NCBI GenBank assembly: GCA_964454015.1
Contig: CAYVQF010000087.1
Span: 1-15,640 of the forward strand
Direction of reading: 5' to 3'
Source: CAYVQF01 sp964454015
Lineage (GTDB): Bacteria; Myxococcota_A; Bradymonadia; UBA4248
DNA: 15,640 nt
Shown here: positions 1 to 6,038 of the stretch, in pieces
How the letters are laid out: the number at the start of each line of letters is the position of its first letter
Position numbering within the stretch: the first letter of the stretch is position 1
Position numbers and translations under genes: made by a program
The notes under the pieces: model-generated
Told to the model about the DNA's origin: nothing
The model's input: the letters and a program-made list of their open reading frames with translations, nothing else
Database searches by the model: none

Positions 1-50
1 ATGATTCCGGCGCCTTGTCGATCCTCTGGAACTATGCGCTACACGCTCCT

Positions 51-81
51 AGCCCGTGCCCAAGTCAACGCAACACGGGCT
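51..81. repeat. 8-bp inverted repeat downstream of the PEGA/SUMF1 gene
   Basis: AGCCCGTG (51-58) and CACGGGCT (74-81) are perfect complements around a 15-base loop. The repeat lies 28 bases beyond the stop codon of the minus-strand gene ending at 109, where a transcription end is expected. Neither strand has a T-run after the stem, so it is not a canonical intrinsic terminator. I see no gene in bases 1-108. Confidence 0.4.
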
Positions 82-108
82 TTCGGGAATCGGCGCCGAG
101 TGAGTGGG

Positions 109-2361
109 TCAGGGGGCGGTTCGGCACAGGCGAAAGCCGAGATCACTGCCGCGGTAGGTCGGTGTGCCTCGCCCACGGAAGGCAGCGCGCACCTCTGCGG
201 CGTCAGCGTTCCAGCCACCTCCACGGGGAATGCGCTGCGTCGCCGTGTCGCTGCCGGTGGGGTCGGCGGTCTTCTGGGTCGGGTATGGCCCGTACGCATC
301 CCACACCCACTCCCACACATTGCCGTGCACGTCGTAGAGGCCCCAGGCGTTGGGCTGCTTCTGGGCCACGGCGTGGGTCTGGGCCGCGGCGGTGTTCTCG
401 TACCACGCGACCTCGTCTGGCGCTGACTTGCTGTGGTGATAGCGGCCCTTGGCTCCAGCCCGGGCCGCAAACTCCCACTCCGCCTCCGTGGGCAAGCGAT
501 AGCCCAAACAGGCTAGCCCTCTGGGCCACGCGATGTCGCTGCAGTTAAAGGCGCCATCGCCCGGCTGTCCGGTGCAACCGCTCAAGACGTAGCAGGCCTC
601 CAGGCCTTCCGCAGCCGACAGCGCGTTGGCGTAAGCCACGGCATCCCACCAGCTCACCCGCTCAACGGGGCAGTCATCACCGCAGGTGGAGAAGTGCGAC
701 GGGTTGTTGCCCATCAGCCCTCGCCACTGCCCCTGGGTCACTTCGGTGGCCTGCATCCAGAAATCCCGGGTCAAGACGGCAGTGAACGGTCCTTCGTCGC
801 TGCCGCGCTGGGGCTCCCGCTTCGGCGAGCCCATGGTGAAGCTCCCTTTGGAAATGCGCACCAAGCCGACGGTGGTGGGGCTGTTGACCACCAGGGCGAG
901 CCGATGGTGACCGTTGTGTTCCACCGCTACCACGGTCTCGGCGCTGCCCTCGGGGCAGTCCACCTTGATCAGGTGTGGCGTGGCGGCCAAGTTCAACTTC
1001 ATTGGTGTTGTGCCGCCCTCCGGCTGCCCGTTCACCGCAACGGCGCCAGCACAGGGCGCGCCGTCTACGGTCGTCGCCATGATCGAGACCATCCCCAAGC
1101 GCGGCGTCAAGGTGCTGGCGACATCCGTACTTTCGTCCCGCTCTACCCGCACCTTCTCGCTGTGCTCACCGTGCCCCGGGAGGCTCAACTTCACCACGTA
1201 GGTGCCGGGTTGCAAGCGCAGGTCCAGTGGGGTCGTACCGTAGTGTCGCCCGTCGATCTCCACGGCCGCTCCGCTCGGGGTGGAGCTGAGGGTGAGGGTG
1301 CCTTGGTTGGGACGAAGCTCGGCGTGCCAGGTGCTGCGCTGGCCTTCTGTGACCTCGACCTGGTGTTCTTCGTCGAAGTGGGCCTCTTTGCGTACCTGGA
1401 TGCGATAGACGCCGGCCAAGCGTTCGCCGTGCTCGTAGGGCGTGAGACCCACAGGCTCACCGTCGACGAAGACTTCCGCTGCGTTCGGCTCGCTGCTGAC
1501 GACGAGGTGGCCAAAGCGCGGGCGCAGGGCAAAGCGAAGCTGAGCGCCTTCCGTCGTGAGGTTCACCTCTTGTCGGCCCGGGTAGTAGAGGGAGCCGCCG
1601 TCGACGACGACCACATATTTCCCCAGCATCATCTCGTCTTGCCAGGGCGTCTGGGCCACAAGCTGGCCGTTGACCTGGACCCATGCCCGACTGGGCTCGC
1701 TGGTGATGGACACAAAGGCGCTGTCATCGACCAGGGTGTTGACGATGCGCTCTCCGCGATCCAGCTCGGGTGTGGGAAAGGGTTCGGCACCAGAGAGGGT
1801 AGCGCCGCGGCCACCCGTCTGGGGCAGCGCCAAGCCGGCTTCGGCACAGGCCGTGCTGATGCGTTCGACCTCACAGAGGTAGTCTAAGGCCAATCCGGGC
1901 AAGTGCGCCCTCGCCGCTGCCGCCAGGTCGCGACCCTTGGCGGTGACCGTGTGGATGGAGAGTCGGCTGCCGTTTTCGTCCAAGACCGTGAGCATGAGCT
2001 CCCAGTCTTTGCCAAGCTTACGGGCACTGAGCTCGTAAATGACTTCGACCATGACCCTGCGCGCTTCGCGGAGGAGGCAGGCACGCTCCTCCGCTGGGGA
2101 CAGGCCCAATTGCTCGCGGCACTCGGCCACGAGGCGTTGGCGAGCGAGGTCGGCGGTGAAGGCAAAATGGCCGTGCCGGGTGATTTGCTGACTAAAGCGA
2201 TGCTCTTCGGCTTCTAGGATCGACTGGACCTCAGCGTCACCGCGGAAGATGACGTGGACCAAGGTGGGCGTGTCGTTTTGCGCCAGTGCCAGGGCTGAGA
2301 AGAGCAGGCCCAAGGAGATCGCCAAGAGATACGCAGAAGCGTTGCGTACAAAGGTGCCCAT
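109..2361 (-). CDS. Exported PEGA-repeat protein with C-terminal SUMF1/FGE-like domain
   Basis: 750 aa from the ATG at 2361. That start was chosen because GAGG lies five bases upstream and a signal peptide follows at once (residues 1-27, cleavage after ALA before QNDTP); a longer frame reaches 2496 without such a leader. Residues 28-210 are an unrecognised N-terminal domain. Three PEGA repeats follow (about 216-280, 284-350, 353-419; for example AEVFVDGEPVGLTPYEHGE and AAVEIDGRHYGTTPLDLRL), then a weaker fourth at 422-492. A SUMF1 domain fills 500-748, with motifs EVTQGQW (540-546), YRLPTEAEWEFAARAG (621-636), GLYDVHGNVWEW (674-685), RGGGW (713-717) and GFRLCR (742-747). The paired cysteines that true formylglycine-generating enzymes carry after the RGGSW motif are missing (here NADAAEVRAAF), so sulfatase activation is unlikely. 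A binding or envelope-assembly role in the periplasm is inferred. It diverges from a Ser/Thr kinase, a pairing common in Myxococcota. Confidence 0.9.
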   Translation of the reverse strand: MGTFVRNASAYLLAISLGLLFSALALAQNDTPTLVHVIFRGDAEVQSILEAEEHRFSQQITRHGHFAFTADLARQRLVAECREQLGLSPAEERACLLREARRVMVEVIYELSARKLGKDWELMLTVLDENGSRLSIHTVTAKGRDLAAAARAHLPGLALDYLCEVERISTACAEAGLALPQTGGRGATLSGAEPFPTPELDRGERIVNTLVDDSAFVSITSEPSRAWVQVNGQLVAQTPWQDEMMLGKYVVVVDGGSLYYPGRQEVNLTTEGAQLRFALRPRFGHLVVSSEPNAAEVFVDGEPVGLTPYEHGERLAGVYRIQVRKEAHFDEEHQVEVTEGQRSTWHAELRPNQGTLTLSSTPSGAAVEIDGRHYGTTPLDLRLQPGTYVVKLSLPGHGEHSEKVRVERDESTDVASTLTPRLGMVSIMATTVDGAPCAGAVAVNGQPEGGTTPMKLNLAATPHLIKVDCPEGSAETVVAVEHNGHHRLALVVNSPTTVGLVRISKGSFTMGSPKREPQRGSDEGPFTAVLTRDFWMQATEVTQGQWRGLMGNNPSHFSTCGDDCPVERVSWWDAVAYANALSAAEGLEACYVLSGCTGQPGDGAFNCSDIAWPRGLACLGYRLPTEAEWEFAARAGAKGRYHHSKSAPDEVAWYENTAAAQTHAVAQKQPNAWGLYDVHGNVWEWVWDAYGPYPTQKTADPTGSDTATQRIPRGGGWNADAAEVRAAFRGRGTPTYRGSDLGFRLCRTAP

Positions 2362-2383
2362 GCGAACCTCATCACAGACGTGG

Positions 2384-2417
2384 AGATGCGCCCCCGATGG
2401 TGAATGATAAGGATCGC
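2384..2417 (-). repeat. Upstream element, copy A (partly matches 4919-4952)
   Basis: Ungapped alignment with the intergenic stretch 4919-4952 gives 22 identities in 34 positions, including the 8-mer GGATCGCA on the plus strand (2411-2418 here). Copy A lies about 25-55 bases before the ATG of the PEGA/SUMF1 gene. On that gene's strand it contains TATCAT, which could serve as a -10 box. The similarity is modest and may be chance. Confidence 0.25.
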
Positions 2418-2434
2418 ATGGCGTTTGGCCATGG

Positions 2435-2466
2435 GGCAGAGGCAGAGATGCCTGGCGGCCTCTGCC
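2435..2466. repeat. 9-bp stem-loop in the divergent PEGA/kinase intergenic region
   Basis: GGCAGAGGC (2435-2443) pairs perfectly with GCCTCTGCC (2458-2466) around a 14-base loop. A competing inner stem AGGCA/TGCCT also exists. If transcription of the minus-strand gene begins upstream of this point, the hairpin lies in its 5' leader, about 75 bases before the start codon. No ligand-binding RNA family is recognised. Confidence 0.45.
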
Positions 2467-2485
2467 TCCTCCCGTTGAACGCTGG

Positions 2486-2508
2486 GGGACCGGCACGAGA
2501 CCGGTCCC
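2486..2508. repeat. 8-bp stem-loop GGGACCGG/CCGGTCCC
   Basis: GGGACCGG (2486-2493) and CCGGTCCC (2501-2508) are perfect complements around a 7-base loop. This is the second strong hairpin in the 286-base region between the divergent genes. There is no T-run on either side. It could be an operator, an attenuator element or simply GC-rich structure. Confidence 0.4.
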
Positions 2509-2647
2509 GACCGGTTGCAGTCGGGCTCACCTCTTGGTAGTGAAGGACCTTCCAACGCAGGCTCGTGAGGGCTCGGCGAATACGTCGCCCGGCCGCAACG
2601 CCCGCAGGCGTGGCGTCGCGCTGCTGGCGCGCGCCCCTGGACGGTTT

Positions 2648-3802
2648 ATGGAAGCCATCCCCATCGTGCTGATCGTCTTTGGCGCCATCACTGCGTGGAC
2701 CTTGGGACCCAAGTATCTCAAGCTCCGCCATGAAGAGCGCCTTCTGCGCCTGAAGGGAGGTGGCGAGCCCCGCCACGCCCTGGTCGCTGAGCGGGATGAG
2801 CTACGTCAGCGCTTGGACCACCTCGAAGCCATCGTCTGTAATGTCGACTTCGAGCTCAACGCCAAGCTCAGCCGCTTGGCCACCCACCAGCTCGCCTTGC
2901 CGGCGCCGGTGGCGGCGGTGGCGCCACCAGCCGTGGCAGACGCCCCGCCCGTCGTCGATACCCAAGCCTTCTACTGCGGCAAGGTCGCCGAAGGCGCACG
3001 TATCGCCAAGCGCTTCGTCATCCGCAGTGTCCTCGGTGAAGGCGGTGTCGGTGCGGTCTACGAAGCCTTCGACGAGACCTTGGGCGAGACCGTCGCTCTG
3101 AAGGTCATCCGCGACTCCCACCTCGCCCACCCAGACACCTTGGCCCGCTTCCGCCGTGAGGTGAGCCTGGCGCGATCCATCCAGCACCCCAACGTGGTGC
3201 GCATCCACGACATTGGCGAAGAAGGCCCGCTGCTGTTCTTGACCATGCAGCGCGCCCGTGGCACACGGCTCCGTGACATCATCGCCAAAGAGGCCCCCCT
3301 GCCACAGAGCCGGGTGCGCACCCTCCTCGACGGCGTCCTCTCGGCCCTCGAGGCCTGCCATGAACAGGACATCGTCCACAGAGACATCAAACCCGAGAAC
3401 ATCATCGTCAGCGCCAACGATGTCCCCGTGATCATCGACTTCGGACTCGCTCGCCTCGACGCCGTCGGCAGCCTCACGGCGACCCAGGCCATCTTCGGCA
3501 CGCCGCACTATATGGCCCCCGAGCAGTGTCGGGGCGAGCACGTCGACGCCCGGGCCGACCTCTACGCCGTGGCGATCTTGGGCTATGAGATGCTCACTGG
3601 GCAGCCACCTTTCTCTGGTAACAGCGCTATCTCCTTGATCTTCGCGCACTGCAGCCACCCGCCTGCGCCTTTGCCTGCAGAGAGCGCTGCTGTGTGGCAA
3701 ACCTTCCTCTTCAAGGCCCTCGAAAAACAACCTATGCGGCGCTACACCTCTGCCCAACAGATGCGCGCTGCGTTGCAAAAGCTTGAGATCAACCACATCT
3801 AG
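2648..3802 (+). CDS. Membrane-anchored Ser/Thr protein kinase with N-terminal coiled coil
   Basis: 384 aa from the ATG at 2648. An upstream in-frame TTG at 2534 would add 38 Arg-rich residues in front of the membrane helix and has no ribosome site, so I reject it. Residues 2-24 form one transmembrane helix and 27-77 a charged coiled coil ending in a LEAIVCNVDFELN stretch that resembles PspB. An Ala/Pro linker (82-104) leads to a complete Hanks-type kinase domain: glycine loop GEGGVGAV (130-137), catalytic Lys152 in VALK, alpha-C Glu171, HRDIKPEN with Asp236, DFG Asp264, and activation segment GTPHYMAPE (284-292). All key residues are present, so it should be active on cytoplasmic substrates. 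The kinase is C-terminal to the single helix, the reverse of the usual PASTA-kinase order. The gene downstream starts 24 bases later and is probably co-transcribed. Confidence 0.93.
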   Translation: MEAIPIVLIVFGAITAWTLGPKYLKLRHEERLLRLKGGGEPRHALVAERDELRQRLDHLEAIVCNVDFELNAKLSRLATHQLALPAPVAAVAPPAVADAPPVVDTQAFYCGKVAEGARIAKRFVIRSVLGEGGVGAVYEAFDETLGETVALKVIRDSHLAHPDTLARFRREVSLARSIQHPNVVRIHDIGEEGPLLFLTMQRARGTRLRDIIAKEAPLPQSRVRTLLDGVLSALEACHEQDIVHRDIKPENIIVSANDVPVIIDFGLARLDAVGSLTATQAIFGTPHYMAPEQCRGEHVDARADLYAVAILGYEMLTGQPPFSGNSAISLIFAHCSHPPAPLPAESAAVWQTFLFKALEKQPMRRYTSAQQMRAALQKLEINHI

Positions 3803-3826
3803 TGGCCGTCTGCCCTGGGAGTCCTC

Positions 3827-4582
3827 ATGAACCATCTCCGCTCGATGGGCCTCGTCACCCTGCTCTGCGCGATCAGCCTGGCCTGTGGCCCCGTGGCTCG
3901 GGCCTTCCACCCGGGCAGCGAACACCTCGACTCGGGTGACCTCGCGGTGGATGACTATCCCTCGCTCATCGCTTGGACCGTCGACGTCCACCTCCCTCAC
4001 GCTCCCGATTGGCTCGACGCGCGCCTCAGCATCGACTACCTCGACGACGAAGATCTCTCGGGCTTTCTGCGCCAGCGCTTGGTCCCCCGTGTGTGGACCG
4101 AGGCGCCCGCGGGCTATGAGGGTCCTGTAGATCACAGCGGGACCTACTCAGCGGGGAGCTACCTCAAGATCGCCCAGAACGACACCGCGGGGCTGCGCTT
4201 TGCGCCTTGGCTTACCTACGCCATCGCCAAACCGGGCCGCTATGTCATCAGCGCCATCGCCATCGAGGTGGCCTTCGACTACGGCCAGAGTTGGCAGAAA
4301 CTCGTCTTCACCGTGCCTCTCCTCAACCCCATCCCTTTTAGCCTCGAACCTGGCGCCAGAGTCTTCATTGGCCACTTCACTTTCCACTTCGAGGCTGCGC
4401 CTGATGCGGTCTACCGCCATCAGTTGATCTGCACGGAGATCGAATCCTTCGCCAGAACACCTGCGCTCCTGCAGTGGATCGACGCCGCACTCCACGACGC
4501 CGCACCTGCCTTGGCCCTGCGCTTCGCCGGGCTTGCGTGGCAGGGGGGAGAGGAGGCAGTAGCGCTTGACAATGCGCCCTAG
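3827..4582 (+). CDS. Secreted protein of unknown function, in operon with the kinase
   Basis: 251 aa; the ATG at 3827 is preceded by GGGAG at suitable spacing. The N-terminus has a basic start, a hydrophobic core (about 8-20) and a signal peptidase I site ARA before FHPGS at residue 26. A Cys at residue 20 (SLAC) does not fit a good lipobox, so a soluble periplasmic or exported product is more likely. The rest is rich in acidic and aromatic residues without cysteine pairs or catalytic motifs that I recognise; an Ala-rich amphipathic C-terminus follows residue 205. The 24-base spacing from the kinase stop codon suggests a shared transcript, so it may be linked to that signalling gene, but its function is unknown. 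Confidence 0.75.
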   Translation: MNHLRSMGLVTLLCAISLACGPVARAFHPGSEHLDSGDLAVDDYPSLIAWTVDVHLPHAPDWLDARLSIDYLDDEDLSGFLRQRLVPRVWTEAPAGYEGPVDHSGTYSAGSYLKIAQNDTAGLRFAPWLTYAIAKPGRYVISAIAIEVAFDYGQSWQKLVFTVPLLNPIPFSLEPGARVFIGHFTFHFEAAPDAVYRHQLICTEIESFARTPALLQWIDAALHDAAPALALRFAGLAWQGGEEAVALDNAP

Positions 4583-4794
4583 CGGCAGTGCCGCCACAAG
4601 CCCCCTGGCTGCGGACCTAGCCAAGGGCAGATCGCCACGTTTCCTGGGGCCGGTCGCAAGGGGACCCTCGGCGACGGGGTTGATAGCCCTGACCCTTGTG
4701 TCCGTGTTGCCCGTGGCGTTGGTGCCTTGATCCACCCCCAAGATCCTTGGCGGTGGCTCTGTCAATCCGCGTGCGTCCGCAGGCGTGCCTCCCT

Positions 4795-4813
4795 GCCGGC
4801 CGCCGAGGCCGGC
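4795..4813. repeat. 7-bp stem-loop GCCGGCC/GGCCGGC
   Basis: Perfect 7-bp arms (4795-4801 and 4807-4813) enclose a 5-base loop. The hairpin lies in the middle of the gap between the secreted protein gene and the DUF3592 gene. No T-run follows. Confidence 0.35.
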
Positions 4814-4918
4814 TGCGCTGGCCGACGCACGGTGCTGTCTGCCACAATGGGTTACAGGAAGCGTCCGGGGAGTCACGGGCATGGCCTTCCCTCCCCATGA
4901 GCTGGCTAGGGTGCCGCG

Positions 4919-4952
4919 TGACGCACCGAGTGGCGTGTGGTAGGGATCGCAC
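4919..4952. repeat. Intergenic element, copy B (partly matches 2384-2417)
   Basis: Shares 22 of 34 positions, including GGATCGCA, with the stretch just upstream of the PEGA/SUMF1 gene. Unlike copy A it does not precede an obvious minus-strand gene. Similarity is low enough that coincidence is possible. Confidence 0.22.
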
Positions 4953-4978
4953 CCTATTCGTGCGGTTTTGGGGGCAAA

Positions 4979-5010
4979 GCGACCCTCGCTTGGGTCGCGC
5001 CCCGAAGGGC
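4979..5010. repeat. Two back-to-back hairpins just upstream of the DUF3592 gene
   Basis: GCGACCC (4979-4985) pairs with GGGTCGC (4992-4998) around a 6-base loop. It is followed without a gap by GCCC-CGAA-GGGC (4999-5010), which on the minus strand reads GCCC-TTCG-GGGC, a C(UUCG)G-type stable tetraloop. The pair ends 27 bases before the ATG at 5038. A leader structure or bidirectional transcription end are both possible. Confidence 0.4.
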
Positions 5011-5037
5011 CGTGGGGTGAGAGAAGAGGTCGAGTCC

Positions 5038-5637
5038 ATGAGAAGACCGCGCAGCGACCGAGAAATCCTGATGCTCCTGGCCACGGTGGTCGCTGTGCTG
5101 GCTCTGGCGAGCCTGGCCTCTGGGTGCTTCGCCGGGTGCGCGGCCTTGAGCGCGGCAGGGCTGGCGTGGTTGGCTGCGGAGCTGGCGGAGATCCCCGTGA
5201 GCTCGGCGATCGTGGGACTGGTGCTGACACCACTGGTTTTCGTCGTCGGCGTGGGACTGCTGTGGAAGGGAATCTGCGAGTCCCTGATGCGGACCGAGAC
5301 GGCAGGGACGATCATGACGAGCCGCATCCGAGAGGTTGGGGGTGACAGCTACGAATGGCATGTGGTGAGCCGGGTCACGTACCACTTGGACGGCGCCATG
5401 CACGTGGCCGAAGCTGAGCACGCCGCAGCTTGCCCCAGCGAGGTGGCAGCCCGACAACGCCAGGCGCGCTTAAAAACCGGGGATCCGGTGCGCGTCTTCT
5501 ATAGGCCTGGGGAGCCCGGGGTGGTCCGGCTAGACGCGCCGCCGCCGCGCACGAGGACGTTGTTGGCGGTGGGGGCCTGGATCACCTGCACGGGGTTCAT
5601 CGTGCTCTTCCTCACCGGTGTGATATTCGCCTGCTGA
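5038..5637 (+). CDS. DUF3592-type membrane protein
   Basis: 199 aa from the ATG at 5038, preceded by AGAAGAGGT at good spacing; longer in-frame readings upstream have no ribosome site and are not protein-like. Hydrophobic segments lie at about 9-48 (one long or two short helices), 56-77 and 173-197. Between the last two is a soluble domain (about 85-168) with the DUF3592 pattern: a GTIMTSRI strand, a VSRVTYHLDGAMHVAEAE stretch, and RLKTGDPVRVFYRPGEPGVVRL, where the GDPVRVFYRPGEP turn is the most typical part. DUF3592 proteins are membrane proteins of unknown biochemical function, often several per genome. Flanking gaps of about 400 bases on each side suggest it is transcribed alone. Confidence 0.85.
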   Translation: MRRPRSDREILMLLATVVAVLALASLASGCFAGCAALSAAGLAWLAAELAEIPVSSAIVGLVLTPLVFVVGVGLLWKGICESLMRTETAGTIMTSRIREVGGDSYEWHVVSRVTYHLDGAMHVAEAEHAAACPSEVAARQRQARLKTGDPVRVFYRPGEPGVVRLDAPPPRTRTLLAVGAWITCTGFIVLFLTGVIFAC

Positions 5638-5677
5638 GCTTCCTTGCCTTCCACGTCCAGGGGGCGTCCTCCTCTGG

Positions 5678-5863
5678 CTAGGCCCCGGGCTGCCATTGGA
5701 TGGCCGCACCACCGCGAAGGGCATCGGTGCCCATGAGGCTATCGTACTCGGCGATGGGGTCGTTTCAGAGCTGGGCGTCGGCCTTGACCAGCACCAGGAC
5801 ACCACGCCAGGGCGAGTTGCGCCCGTGCGTGCGCTGAGCCTGGTGAGGATGGCGCTGCATCAT
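5678..5863 (-). pseudogene. Short coding relic interrupted by an in-frame TGA
   Basis: On the minus strand tandem ATGs (from 5863) directly follow an AAGGAAGG Shine-Dalgarno-like tract. The frame runs 32 codons (residues include THGRNSPWRGVLVLVKADAQL split around 12-32) to a TGA at 5765-5767. The same frame then continues in protein-like, GC3-rich sequence (NDPIAEYDSLMGTDALRGG) to TAG at 5678-5680. Either a 32-residue peptide is made or this is the decayed remnant of a larger gene; I favour decay. The family is not recognised. Confidence 0.35.
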
Positions 5864-5899
5864 CCTTCCTTTCCCATGCCGCGGCGGCTACCATGCGCC

Positions 5900-5915
5900 C
5901 CTGGCCGGCGCCAGG
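5900..5915. repeat. 6-bp hairpin CCTGGC/GCCAGG
   Basis: Perfect 6-bp arms (5900-5905 and 5910-5915) enclose the loop CGGC. It lies 18 bases before the palindrome at 5934. No T-run follows. Confidence 0.3.
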
Positions 5916-5933
5916 CCGCTGGTCTTCTGTGCT

Positions 5934-5949
5934 ATGTTTGCGCAAACAT
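5934..5949. promoter_or_regulatory. Perfect 16-base palindrome, probable repressor operator
   Basis: ATGTTTGCGCAAACAT reads the same on both strands (centre between 5941 and 5942). It lies in a GC-rich intergenic gap about 90 bases before the start of the 344-residue gene. Symmetry and composition fit the binding site of a dimeric repressor such as LacI, TetR or MarR type; it does not match the LexA boxes I know. No regulator gene is adjacent, so the binding protein would be encoded elsewhere. Confidence 0.5.
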
Positions 5950-6038
5950 CGGCGCAGGTGCCCCATTCTCCCCACTGGGAACGGTCCTGCAGCCCCACCG
6001 CGAGGTGTCCTGTGTATTCGCCTTTCACCCTCAAAGTG

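Larger units (their letters stand above)
4583..5037. other. 455-base intergenic region with no convincing gene
   Basis: Open frames here lack ribosome sites or coding-like composition. The stretch holds several hairpins: GCGGCA/TGCCGC starting at the previous stop codon (4582-4594), GCCGGCC/GGCCGGC (4795-4813), and two adjacent ones at 4979-5010. It also holds the partial repeat at 4919-4952. No promoter close to consensus was found for the downstream gene. Confidence 0.6.
5638..6038. other. 401-base intergenic region
   Basis: Contains a minus-strand coding relic (5678-5863), a CCTGGC/GCCAGG hairpin (5900-5915) and a perfect 16-base palindrome (5934-5949) upstream of the next gene. I see no complete long gene. 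Confidence 0.6.

Noticed and set aside
694..1887. 397-codon open frame on the plus strand antisense to the PEGA/SUMF1 gene
   Set aside because: The opposite strand has a clear signal peptide, PEGA repeats and SUMF1 motifs; high GC keeps antisense frames open.
2801..4135. 444-codon minus-strand frame across the kinase and secreted protein genes
   Set aside because: It is antisense to a kinase with all catalytic motifs, and its composition (Asp, Val, Gly rich) is a shadow of the sense codons.
4148..5233. 361-codon minus-strand frame crossing the 4.6-5.0 kb gap (contains a GVDQGTNATGNTDTRV stretch)
   Set aside because: It overlaps two plus-strand genes and mixes low-complexity Arg/Pro/Ala segments; no ribosome site or family was seen.
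5934..5949. LexA (SOS) box
   Set aside because: The palindrome is perfect, but its half-site ATGTTTGC does not match the GTTC-based or CTG-based LexA half-sites I know.
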